DNA from: Fidelibacterota bacterium
GTDB lineage: Bacteria > Fidelibacterota > Marinisomatia > Marinisomatales > UBA1611
Assembly: GCA_012964275.1 (NCBI GenBank)
Contig: DTUG01000236.1
Location: 18,590 to 25,813, forward strand
Reading direction: 5' to 3'
DNA: 7,224 nucleotides
The position numbers and the translations under genes were made by a program. Positions 1 through 7,224 of this stretch are shown here, piece by piece. Below the pieces are notes generated by a model. The model had not been told where the DNA came from. It was given only the letters and a program-made list of their open reading frames with translations, and did no database searches. Every line of letters starts with the position of its first letter. The first letter of the stretch is position 1.

Positions 1-833
1 GAGTTATGATCCCACTGGAATACCATATCATTCTCTGTATCAAACCAGGCATCGTCATCATGGAAATCACTGGAACCGCCCACATCTGCATCCCCATACA
101 TGCCGAAAACAACACTGTCCAATGGACTGGTTCCTACATTTGTGATCCAATAGGTGATGATAATAATATCCTCTGCGGCAGGGTGATTCCATTGATATCC
201 GCGGGCTTCAATCTGGATTCCCAATCCTGAGCGACGAACAACCTGACCAATATCTGTGGAATCCGGAAAATAATTATATTCATCATTATAATAATCGTCC
301 ATGACGAAATAAGATTCCTGATCAGCACGGGTATATTTACCGTATTGTCCGTTCCAATACCCATCCCAGTCTGAATCCTTGTTGGGCCAGGATTCCGGCC
401 AGGAATCTTCAATGTTGCTCATGGCCATGTATTCCTGGTTAGGATTGGCATATCCCGGCAAAGGTTCGAAACCCCACGGTGTCCCTTCAGGTGAAACATC
501 AGTGAGCCAGATAGCACCATCCGAAACAATGTGCCTTCGAATCCCACTTGTATCTACAACGCTGGCGGCTACCACCGGAGTGAATTCAAAAAAGTAGGCA
601 TAGCCGGATCCGATGGGATAAATCCCTGAGAAAGGTCCGCCGGCATCACCGATACCACCAAAATTAAAAAAACGGCATAAGATCCTGTTCCCGGCATGAT
701 CGCCATATTTCCTATCAATACTGGCGGTCGTTTTACCGGCCATACGATTAAGCGGATTAAAATTCGTTACCGGCTTTTCCGGAGGTTGGGCCAACACGGG
801 AATGATTAAAAATAATAGGAGAATTGTTTTCAT
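1..833 (-). CDS. Uncharacterised secreted protein, 3' end beyond window (partial)
   Basis: The reading frame opens at ATG 833-831 and stays open for 277 codons to the window edge, so the C-terminus is missing. The start is well placed: a signal peptide follows at once (residues 1-16, MKTILLLFLIIPVLAQ, short basic n-region, hydrophobic core, likely cleavage after Ala15). The start lies 4 bases beyond the stop of the TonB receptor gene, which suggests translational coupling. No clear Shine-Dalgarno is present. The mature part is rich in Asp, Tyr, Trp and Gly, has one Cys (residue 53) and no further membrane segment. Residues 144-160 hold a Trp-rich motif (SWPESWP, then DSDWDGYWNG), whose DxDxDG core resembles a calcium-binding loop but lacks the Glu at position 12 of a true EF-hand. 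Residues 222-250 (IIIITYWITNVG, then VVFGMYGDADVGG) look like a beta-sandwich. I recognise no enzyme family. It resembles uncharacterised secreted proteins found next to TonB receptors in FCB-group bacteria, from memory only. A T9SS sorting domain at the missing C-terminus would be expected but is not visible. Confidence 0.85.
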   Translation of the reverse strand, partial: MKTILLLFLIIPVLAQPPEKPVTNFNPLNRMAGKTTASIDRKYGDHAGNRILCRFFNFGGIGDAGGPFSGIYPIGSGYAYFFEFTPVVAASVVDTSGIRRHIVSDGAIWLTDVSPEGTPWGFEPLPGYANPNQEYMAMSNIEDSWPESWPNKDSDWDGYWNGQYGKYTRADQESYFVMDDYYNDEYNYFPDSTDIGQVVRRSGLGIQIEARGYQWNHPAAEDIIIITYWITNVGTSPLDSVVFGMYGDADVGGSSDFHDDDAWFDTENDMVFQWDHN

Positions 834-837
834 AAAT

Positions 838-3714
838 TCACTTCAGTGAAAGGCTAAATCCGATCTTGATTTGACGCGGTGCGGAATAATAATCCGGACG
901 GACTTGGTATTCATCTAACGAATTAAAACCCGGCCCGGTATACTGAGGTGTATAGGTGCGGACCAGGGAATAGGTAGCGCGTCCCGTATCACTGTAAACC
1001 GTCAGCTCGTTCCGGATATCAAATAGATTGTAGACATTGATATGAGCAGAAATCAAATATTTGTTCATGACAACAAAATTATAAAAGCTTCTCAAAGCCA
1101 CATTGAATGTCGATGGTTTCAATGCATTATTTTCGAAGGAAGTGCGAATCCCGACAAACTGGGTGGTATAGGGAAACCCGCTGCCGTAATTAACAATAAA
1201 GCTTATTCCTGAGTTATTCGTAGGCTGATAGGTCATGGTACCGTTCAATGTATGCCGCTGATCCCAATCCAATGGCACAAGCATTTTTTCCGGTTCTATA
1301 CTCGATTGTTCATCATAGAATGCTGCGGTTGGATCGGACGCATTCCCTTCCGAGATGGAAAAGGTATAATCAATATTTCCTGAAAATTTCTGGAGAGGTC
1401 TTTTAGAAAGCGCGAGCGTGATCCCCCTTGAATTCGCGTGGTCTTTATTCACGTATTGTCCGTAACGGTCACCCGCCACAAAGGATTTCAAGATTTTCGT
1501 AGAGTTCAGATTCCGGATATCCTTGAAATACCCTGTAATCTCAATTCCAATGTCCTGTCCGATCTGCTGGGAAAACCCAACCTCATATTGAGTTGTCCTC
1601 TGGGGTTCCATATCGGCATTCCCCATGGTCGAGTTAATCCCCGACCCGGCGGGCACTTCGAATTCAGGATTGTCATAAATATAACTAAAGCTTGGATTCT
1701 GGAAAAAATGACCATAGGAAAAATGCATATACGATTTATCTGTGATGGGAAAGGCTAACGCGAATCTGGGGCTTAACTGTGTTTTGGGGTCTATATACCT
1801 GTACCATGGATCACCATTGCCGTTGGATGCTAACCGGTCTTCATCATTCTTTAAATTATCATCCGTCATTTCGTCATCGGAGATCTCACCATCTCCATCC
1901 AGGTCGAAATATTTATTGATCGGTTTCAGGGGAAATCTATGGTTCGGGTCTTCCGGGTCATTGATCACTTTCCAGTTCGGATCAAAATAATCAAACCTTA
2001 ATCCCATATTCATAATCATTTCGTCTGATTCAAGTTTATCCTGGATGTAGACGGAAAATTCTTCCGGGGTTCTCCCTTCATCCCCGTAGGAGTCATGGGT
2101 AGTAGCAAAAATTGGATTATGGTAGGTGGGCTGAAAACCTGTATTATCGTTATATTGAACGGTCAGATCGTTCAGGGAAATATTTGTCTTGCGATACTCG
2201 ATGCCGCTCTTAACCTGGTGCTTCCGGTTGACCTGGCTGGTGAGCTCTATTTTGAACGTATTTATATCGGATTCCCGGTTGTAATAATACATGGATTGAC
2301 CGCCGACATAAAAATTATTGTCAGGTGTGTAATCAAAGATTCGCGGGTCAACTATGTATAAATTCGAATCTAAAACATTACTCAAATCTGTGTCAGAAGC
2401 AGAACTCAAATGACTTCTGTAATGGTTTACTGCATGCGAAAACATCACACTCGCAAACGTGGATTGACTAAGTGAAATATCCAATTTCAACAGATCCCCT
2501 ATCCTTGTCGAAAATGCATGGGGAGCCCCGTCAGGATTCCATTTGAACACATGGCTGTAGGATTGTGACCTGGTGTCACTGAACATTCGATTAAAACTCA
2601 GCTTCATGGTCGGTGTGACTCGCCAGCTCAATTTTACCAGTGCTGTCTTCTCTTCACTCCAATTCATTGGCACCCAATCAAAAGCATCCTGGTTTCGCAA
2701 ACTGTCCAAAACATTTTTCAAGGTGTCATCAGCAGCTGGGACAGTGCCGTCACCTATCCCAAGAAGAGTATCGATCACCCATATATTTTCTGCATCGGCC
2801 CAAATATATGAATCAGGGTAAAAGATTCGTTGTCCGTAAAGATGACCCTGGTCCTTTTTATAACGACCGGAAGCAAAAAAGGAGATCTTACCCGATAGCA
2901 GTGGACCCTCTATATTCCCTTTGATATCAGAAATACTGCCAAGGTTGAGGGAATTTATATTTGGGAAAATGTCGGTATCGACTGAGTAGTATCCTCCCAT
3001 ATTCCGAGAGACGCTCCCTAAATAATCTGAAAAGCTGCCATCCTTGGTTACAATATTTACAATCGCGGACATGGCCTGACCATACTCCGCATTGAATGTC
3101 CCGCTTATAAACTGCAGTTCCTGTATAGCATTATTTTCAATTTCTACAGCTATATCTGAATTAAACGGATCTGTAACAGTGATTCCGTCAATCATATAGG
3201 CAATTTCACCACCCCTACCCCCTCTTACATGAATCTCACCGTTTGTTTTTACTACTCCTGCCTGTAGCGCGATCACATCCTCAAACTCTTCCACCGGCAG
3301 CATTTCCAACTCATCGCTGCTGATACTCGCTTGTGAGTAGGTAACATCCGTTTGAATCATAGGGCGCTCCGCCTGAACCACAATTTCTTCCATCCCCAGT
3401 ACGCTTTCCGCCAAGGCATCATCGATGGTTGTGGTTAGGTCAATTTTTATACGTACTTCATTGATGACGAGCGTCTGGTAGCCGATCATCGAAAATCGAA
3501 CGGAGTAAGATCCAGGTGGAATTTGTAGGATGTAGTAGTTGCCATCGAGATCGGTGGCTGCACCCAAGGGTGTACCTTCGATCATCACATTGGCACCGAT
3601 GAGAGGTTCACCAGTTTCTTTTGCTGTAACCCGACCGGCGAGTTTCCCTGTAGTCCCGGCAATGGCAAGCTGCACCAGCAATAGCGCCACTAATAAGATG
3701 TATCGGTGACGCAT
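838..3714 (-). CDS. TonB-dependent outer-membrane receptor with carboxypeptidase-regulatory-like N-terminal domain
   Basis: This is an outer-membrane beta-barrel receptor that would take up a ligand using energy from TonB-ExbB-ExbD. Numbering is from ATG 3714 (958 residues). A signal peptide covers residues 1-20 (MRHRYILLVALLLVQLAIAG). A CarboxypepD_reg-like beta-sandwich follows at about 24-100 (GRV..ETGEPLIGANV, then TDLDGNYYI). A TonB-box-like segment (MEEIVVQAERP) lies near 108-118. The plug spans about 118-226, with the hallmark VRGGRGGEIAYMIDGI and DPF, and closes with AEYGQAMSAIVNIVTKDG. The rest is a barrel of alternating aromatic strands ending in KIGFSLSLK. An acidic loop at about 590-635 contains a perfect EF-hand-type calcium loop (DLDGDGEISDDE, residues 604-615). 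An in-frame TTG at 3723 would add three residues; it has GGA six bases upstream, while the ATG has no good ribosome site. I prefer the ATG because it gives the more compact signal peptide. The ligand is unknown. There is no SusD partner in the window, so a glycan-type SusCD pair is not supported. Confidence 0.95.
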   Translation of the reverse strand: MRHRYILLVALLLVQLAIAGTTGKLAGRVTAKETGEPLIGANVMIEGTPLGAATDLDGNYYILQIPPGSYSVRFSMIGYQTLVINEVRIKIDLTTTIDDALAESVLGMEEIVVQAERPMIQTDVTYSQASISSDELEMLPVEEFEDVIALQAGVVKTNGEIHVRGGRGGEIAYMIDGITVTDPFNSDIAVEIENNAIQELQFISGTFNAEYGQAMSAIVNIVTKDGSFSDYLGSVSRNMGGYYSVDTDIFPNINSLNLGSISDIKGNIEGPLLSGKISFFASGRYKKDQGHLYGQRIFYPDSYIWADAENIWVIDTLLGIGDGTVPAADDTLKNVLDSLRNQDAFDWVPMNWSEEKTALVKLSWRVTPTMKLSFNRMFSDTRSQSYSHVFKWNPDGAPHAFSTRIGDLLKLDISLSQSTFASVMFSHAVNHYRSHLSSASDTDLSNVLDSNLYIVDPRIFDYTPDNNFYVGGQSMYYYNRESDINTFKIELTSQVNRKHQVKSGIEYRKTNISLNDLTVQYNDNTGFQPTYHNPIFATTHDSYGDEGRTPEEFSVYIQDKLESDEMIMNMGLRFDYFDPNWKVINDPEDPNHRFPLKPINKYFDLDGDGEISDDEMTDDNLKNDEDRLASNGNGDPWYRYIDPKTQLSPRFALAFPITDKSYMHFSYGHFFQNPSFSYIYDNPEFEVPAGSGINSTMGNADMEPQRTTQYEVGFSQQIGQDIGIEITGYFKDIRNLNSTKILKSFVAGDRYGQYVNKDHANSRGITLALSKRPLQKFSGNIDYTFSISEGNASDPTAAFYDEQSSIEPEKMLVPLDWDQRHTLNGTMTYQPTNNSGISFIVNYGSGFPYTTQFVGIRTSFENNALKPSTFNVALRSFYNFVVMNKYLISAHINVYNLFDIRNELTVYSDTGRATYSLVRTYTPQYTGPGFNSLDEYQVRPDYYSAPRQIKIGFSLSLK

Positions 3715-3773
3715 TGAATTCAAATTTGATCCAATAGAATTATGGTTTCTAACTATTAGGGTACTGATCTACT

Positions 3774-5816
3774 TTATCGGACGAGAACCATTTTCTTAAC
3801 GGAATTAAACAGCGGGCTCTTTAATTCATAGAAATACAGTCCCGATGGAAGCTGTTCCCCACTGTCCATCAGGCCCTTCCACTTCACCTGGTAGATACCG
3901 GCATCCATTGTTCCATACAGAAGCGTAGATACTTTTTTCCCTAAAATATTATATACAGATACTGCCACATCTGTTTTCTTCGCAACATCAAACCAAATCA
4001 TTGTTTCCGGGTTAAATGGATTTGGATAGTTCTGGTGGAGCGCAAACTGGCGTGGTAAAACTCCGGATCCGTCCACTGCTACCTGGACACCTACACCGAC
4101 CTGAACCGTGATCTCATTTTCACCAGCTGTAACAAGGATATCATCTGTTCCAGTAAACCCATCGTAGGGAGCATACACGCCAACGGTCACTGTGATTGAA
4201 TCATTATACGATCCTGCATATGGAGTGGTCCCCTTCCGCGGGGAAACAGTGAGCCAGGTAAATTCATCCCCTTCCTTGATCATAATATTATCCACCGCAA
4301 TACCATATCCCCAGTTGCCATTACAGTCATGATATTCGAAAGCGACCTTAAAACTGGCAGCGTCGCCGATATAGGGTGATAGGTTATACATGTAGCGTTG
4401 CCAGTTCCAACCGGTTGAAAAAACGGAATCCACGACCGCCCAGGTTGTTCCATCGTCAGTCGATACCTTAATTAATCCATCATCAGAATAGAGGTTTCCG
4501 GTCGCACAAATTCCGTCCGGATTGGGGAAAAAGATATCTGCCAATAAAAATACTGGTCCTATCCCATATGGGGTTACTTCATCAGAGATCAGCCACCCAT
4601 CTGTAGGATCGGCGCCATCGCCATTTGCGTCATCATTGACATATGCAAATTCACCACCATCCCATGGCACAGCATAATCCAAGTACGTAGATGATGCAAA
4701 TGCAGAGTCGCCCACCCCCCAGGATCCTTCAAATAAGCCGCCTGGATCGAAAAAGGTACTGAAGGCACCTTCCATGGGATCCACCAAAAGGTCAATGGCA
4801 ATTTCAATATCGGCGACTGCCAGGGAAAAAATATCATATTCGTAGTCCAGAGTATCAAAATTTTGAATTATAAGGGTCATCTCCTGGTATTCACCGGCAT
4901 TCGTTTCATCAAAATTCAACACTAGTGGATTGACCTGGAATGGACCCATCGGGGTGGTACACACTGCTACACATGGGTCAGACTCGCCTTCTGTATACAC
5001 GGCAGTGACTTCGAAGCAATATTCGGTCCCATTCTCAAGATCGGTTACCACATATTCTTCTGTGTCCGTGGTTTCAATCAGGGCACCATCCTGGTAGATG
5101 TTATATCCTTCAAACGTACCGCATACATTGGTCTCGGTACCGGTTCCACCCCAAACACGGATCTCATCCACAAACCAGCTTTCACCATACCCAACACTAT
5201 CATAATAACGGAATGCAACAATGATTTCGTTTCCGGCATATTCTGAAATATCCCCCGTCATAAACCAAACATCGTCGCCGACATCCCAAGGAAGCGATAC
5301 ATAAACTACTTCCCAGGTCTCTCCACCATCTATGGAAACTTCCACCATGTTGGAATCACTGGCATCTATTACCCATTCATAAGCTTCGATAAATTCGATA
5401 TGAGCCGTGGTATAGGATGTCAGATCTATTGTGGGAGTCACTAACCTGCTGTCTACTGTGACCGTTGCGGAATCGGTAAAATGCGCCCAAGCGGAAAAAT
5501 GATCACTTCCGCCATCACTGCAGGGAAACATTCCGGATCCGCAGTCAATGGCGTCACCAGCGCTATTCCGGAACCAGCCGCCGGAACTATCATCAACGGC
5601 CCACAGGATATCCATTGCGCTTGAAGCAGTGGAACAGGCTTCAAAACATTCATCAAAAAATAAGTCCCCGTAATTGGCCGTATCGGGCACATCCCAAAAC
5701 AGGTTGACCTGCTCATCGTAAAACAGGGTGTTCAAATAGCCGGGTGGACACAAATTTTGACCTGAAATAAAACTGAATAGTACACAATTGATAAAAATAG
5801 CTTTTGTAATTTTCAT
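3774..5816 (-). CDS. Secreted multidomain adhesin-like protein with T9SS type A sorting domain
   Basis: This 680-residue protein is predicted to be exported by Sec and then carried across the outer membrane by the type IX system. Residues 1-19 are a signal peptide (MKITKAIFINCVLFSFISG). Domains in order: the first strands of a fibronectin-III-like fold (about 22-43, VNLFWDVPD); jelly-roll module J1 (about 62-223), with VEVSIDGGETWEVV and SWFVDEIRVW; the rest of the FN3 fold (about 233-288, GYNIYQDG, then NGTEYCFEVTAVY); half of a BACON/ASH-like sandwich (about 292-330, VNPLVLNF); jelly-roll J2 (about 350-515), with IKVSTDDGTTWAVV and GIAVDNIMI, clearly related to J1; the second half of the sandwich (520-578, WLTVSPRKGT); and the sorting domain (596-680, from YPNPFNP to KKMVLVR). 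There are 11 cysteines, which suits an extracytoplasmic protein. No catalytic motif is seen, so a binding, adhesive or structural role is more likely than enzymatic activity. The start is fixed by the signal peptide and by a strong ribosome site six bases upstream. Confidence 0.93.
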   Translation of the reverse strand: MKITKAIFINCVLFSFISGQNLCPPGYLNTLFYDEQVNLFWDVPDTANYGDLFFDECFEACSTASSAMDILWAVDDSSGGWFRNSAGDAIDCGSGMFPCSDGGSDHFSAWAHFTDSATVTVDSRLVTPTIDLTSYTTAHIEFIEAYEWVIDASDSNMVEVSIDGGETWEVVYVSLPWDVGDDVWFMTGDISEYAGNEIIVAFRYYDSVGYGESWFVDEIRVWGGTGTETNVCGTFEGYNIYQDGALIETTDTEEYVVTDLENGTEYCFEVTAVYTEGESDPCVAVCTTPMGPFQVNPLVLNFDETNAGEYQEMTLIIQNFDTLDYEYDIFSLAVADIEIAIDLLVDPMEGAFSTFFDPGGLFEGSWGVGDSAFASSTYLDYAVPWDGGEFAYVNDDANGDGADPTDGWLISDEVTPYGIGPVFLLADIFFPNPDGICATGNLYSDDGLIKVSTDDGTTWAVVDSVFSTGWNWQRYMYNLSPYIGDAASFKVAFEYHDCNGNWGYGIAVDNIMIKEGDEFTWLTVSPRKGTTPYAGSYNDSITVTVGVYAPYDGFTGTDDILVTAGENEITVQVGVGVQVAVDGSGVLPRQFALHQNYPNPFNPETMIWFDVAKKTDVAVSVYNILGKKVSTLLYGTMDAGIYQVKWKGLMDSGEQLPSGLYFYELKSPLFNSVKKMVLVR

Positions 5817-5822
5817 ATTTCT

Positions 5823-5829
5823 CCTCCTT
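5823..5829 (-). promoter_or_regulatory. Strong Shine-Dalgarno (AAGGAGG) for the 680-residue T9SS protein
   Basis: On the minus strand AAGGAGG is followed by AGAAAT and then the ATG at 5816-5814, a six-base spacing that is near optimal. It settles the start of this gene. The other two starts seen in the window, those of the receptor and of the partial secreted protein, have no comparable site. This gene may therefore be translated more efficiently than its neighbours. Confidence 0.85.
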
Positions 5830-5863
5830 TTATCATAGTATTTGGGTCATAAAAACTAACTAA

Positions 5864-7224
5864 TTATTTGATGAATAGCATTTTTTTCGTCTGAATAAAA
5901 TCACTAGCCCTGATCGAATAAAAATAAATGCCAGCAGGTACTTTCTTACCATGGTTATTAACTCCATCCCATCGCAAAAAGTGCATACCTGCCGCCTGAT
6001 TCACTTTAGTAAAACTTTTTATCCTGTTTCCAAGCACATTAAAAATCCCGATACTCACATCACTTGCTGCTGTAAGATTATACCTGATAATAGTGAACGG
6101 GTTAAAGGGATTGGGATAGGCAGAATAAATATTGATTGTTCCTTTATCAAAGTGTTCATTTTTTTCTTCAAGGATTCCCACTGTTGATGTATTCGTAAAT
6201 CGAATCGCATCAAAAACCACAACTGAACCTGATGATGAACTATCGACTACATCCCTTAAAATGACGCCGCATTTAGAACCAGCTGGGAGATCCATTGTAG
6301 CTATCGCTGAAAAATTACCGGGGTTTGATGTTTGATCATACGTGATAACCGTTTTTTCATTATTCCCACTTTCATCCTGAACATACACCTCATATAGGGC
6401 GCCACTGGCAGCATCATAGCCTTCAGGTATAAATACGTCGATATTGTATTCGCCGCTGTCTGCCAGTTCTGGTACCCAAATAGCATAGTGGCGACTTTCT
6501 TCAAAGCTGTTAACCAACGGTGCACTCCAGCAATCTTGATTGTAGCCTGTTTCTAACCGCTGCCAATCAGGTCCATAGTAACGCTGAAATCCATTATCCC
6601 CATCATCGATTATATCAGATGATTTCCAGAGCCAAACGCTGCGATTACCGCGTAATTCCTTAATGGGATCATCTAAATCTCCCCACCAGGCAAATGGATC
6701 TATGACCCAGGGAATTTCCTGATCAAAGAAATAGGAATCCTTGCGCATCTCAAAATGTAGATGAGGCTGATCAGCGCACCCGGTCATACCTTCGTAGCCC
6801 AGCGTATCCCCGGTATTCACCGTTTCTCCTACAGACACGTTCAAAGGAGGATTTAAGTGCAGGTAGCATGAAAAATAACCATTGCCATGTGCGACAATGA
6901 TAATACCAGTGTCCCCATTGGGGTCTATGCCCCCGGGGCATGGATCGGCACCAGCCGAGAATGCTGACCATACAACGTAACCAGGAGCAGGAGCCAGTAT
7001 AGGTGTGTTGACCGGCATATAATAATCAACACCCGCATGTCCATCATAACAGGATATACCGTTGGTACAGTCAAAAGCGATAATATCTTCATCAAAACTA
7101 TTGCCATCAAAACGATCAAAAATACCATTCGGTGTCTGGGTTGGATAATTATGATCAACATGCGCTCTCACTGGATATTGTTCATAATCCGGGGTGATGT
7201 AAGGCCTTATTTCCAGAAAAGGTT
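5864..7224 (-). CDS. Secreted M23-type zinc metallopeptidase with Golvesin-like domain and T9SS sorting domain, 5' end beyond window (partial)
   Basis: The frame is open to the window edge and encodes 452 visible residues plus stop. A GTG at 7171 could be mistaken for a start, but the 17 codons before it read as ordinary protein (EIRPYITPDYEQYPVRAHVD), so it is an internal Val. Numbering here is from the first full codon at 7222. Residues about 60-165 are an M23 (LytM/lysostaphin-type) domain, a family of zinc endopeptidases that usually cut peptide bridges in peptidoglycan. All expected residues are present: zinc ligands His62 and Asp66 (HAGVDY), His122 in CYLHLN, and the HLH pair His154/His156, with His156 as third ligand. 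Residues about 204-350 fit a Golvesin/xanthan-lyase C-terminal-type beta domain (AIWVPELADSGEYNIDVFIP, ending VVFDAIRF). Residues 369-452 are a T9SS type A sorting domain (YPNPFNPF to KKMLFIK). The protein should thus be surface-bound or released rather than periplasmic. Its signal peptide must lie outside the window. The next gene starts 47 bases after its stop with no terminator hairpin between. Confidence 0.94.
   Translation of the reverse strand, partial: PFLEIRPYITPDYEQYPVRAHVDHNYPTQTPNGIFDRFDGNSFDEDIIAFDCTNGISCYDGHAGVDYYMPVNTPILAPAPGYVVWSAFSAGADPCPGGIDPNGDTGIIIVAHGNGYFSCYLHLNPPLNVSVGETVNTGDTLGYEGMTGCADQPHLHFEMRKDSYFFDQEIPWVIDPFAWWGDLDDPIKELRGNRSVWLWKSSDIIDDGDNGFQRYYGPDWQRLETGYNQDCWSAPLVNSFEESRHYAIWVPELADSGEYNIDVFIPEGYDAASGALYEVYVQDESGNNEKTVITYDQTSNPGNFSAIATMDLPAGSKCGVILRDVVDSSSSGSVVVFDAIRFTNTSTVGILEEKNEHFDKGTINIYSAYPNPFNPFTIIRYNLTAASDVSIGIFNVLGNRIKSFTKVNQAAGMHFLRWDGVNNHGKKVPAGIYFYSIRASDFIQTKKMLFIK

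Noticed and set aside
134..412. Minus-strand 92-codon frame within the partial gene at the low-coordinate end.
   Set aside because: It is out of frame with the 277-codon open frame that has a signal peptide and runs to the edge. It has no independent support.
837..850. Perfect 6-base inverted repeat (TTCACT-TC-AGTGAA) at the receptor stop codon, considered as a terminator or operator.
   Set aside because: The loop is only 2 bases, no T-run follows on either strand, and the bases encode the last residues of the receptor.
1438..1758. Plus-strand open frame of 106 codons inside the receptor gene, and other similar plus-strand frames across the window.
   Set aside because: They lie antisense to well-supported genes, have no recognisable domains, and show no start signals. 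They are shadows of the real frames.
3715..3773. Gap before the receptor gene, searched for a promoter (a near match to the Bacteroidota -7 TAnnTTTG as CAAATTTG) or a terminator.
   Set aside because: The near match overlaps the possible start codon and lacks a convincing -33 element. The only inverted repeat (AATAG/CTATT) is weak with a long loop.
5833..5850. Five-codon minus-strand mini-ORF (ATG ACC CAA ATA CTA TGA) just before the strong ribosome site, considered as a leader peptide.
   Set aside because: It has no ribosome site of its own, no regulatory codon run and no attenuator hairpins. It is easily expected by chance in an AT-rich gap.
7169..7171. GTG considered as the start of the M23 peptidase gene.
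   Set aside because: The frame is open to the window edge with protein-like sequence before it, there is no signal peptide after it, and no ribosome site precedes it.

Overview
The window is a densely packed stretch of one strand. Four genes all read on the minus strand, with intergenic gaps of 47, about 59 and 4 bases. There are no RNA genes, mobile elements or CRISPR repeats. Two proteins end in a C-terminal type IX secretion (T9SS type A, 'YPNPFNP') sorting domain, and one is a TonB-dependent receptor with an N-terminal carboxypeptidase-regulatory-like domain. This combination, with moderate to low GC and long secreted beta-rich proteins, points to a Gram-negative bacterium of the Fibrobacterota-Chlorobiota-Bacteroidota (FCB) superphylum. 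The protein style suggests Candidatus Marinimicrobia, Ignavibacteriota, Calditrichota or KSB1 rather than classical Bacteroidota. The phylum is an inference from sequence style only.

Layout in order of transcription, from high to low coordinates: (1) a zinc metallopeptidase of the M23 (LytM/lysostaphin) type, cut at its 5' end by the window edge, followed by a Golvesin-like beta domain and a T9SS sorting domain; (2) a 680-residue secreted multidomain protein with two jelly-roll-type modules, fibronectin-III-like and BACON-like pieces and a T9SS sorting domain, preceded by the only strong Shine-Dalgarno sequence in the window; (3) a TonB-dependent outer-membrane receptor of about 958 residues carrying a canonical EF-hand-type calcium loop in its barrel region; (4) the first 277 codons of an uncharacterised secreted protein, starting 4 bases after the receptor's stop and running off the low-coordinate edge.

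All four products are predicted to leave the cytoplasm: two to the cell surface or medium through T9SS, one into the outer membrane, and one at least across the inner membrane. No intrinsic terminator or convincing promoter is visible between them, so one transcript is plausible. A reasonable but unproven reading is a cell-surface cassette in which a secreted hydrolase and an adhesin-like protein act outside the cell while the receptor imports a product. The substrate cannot be told from this sequence. Nothing here is a clear new defence or mobile system. The most interesting points are the nested domain architecture of the 680-residue protein, the EF-hand loop in the receptor, and the uncharacterised partner coupled to the receptor.
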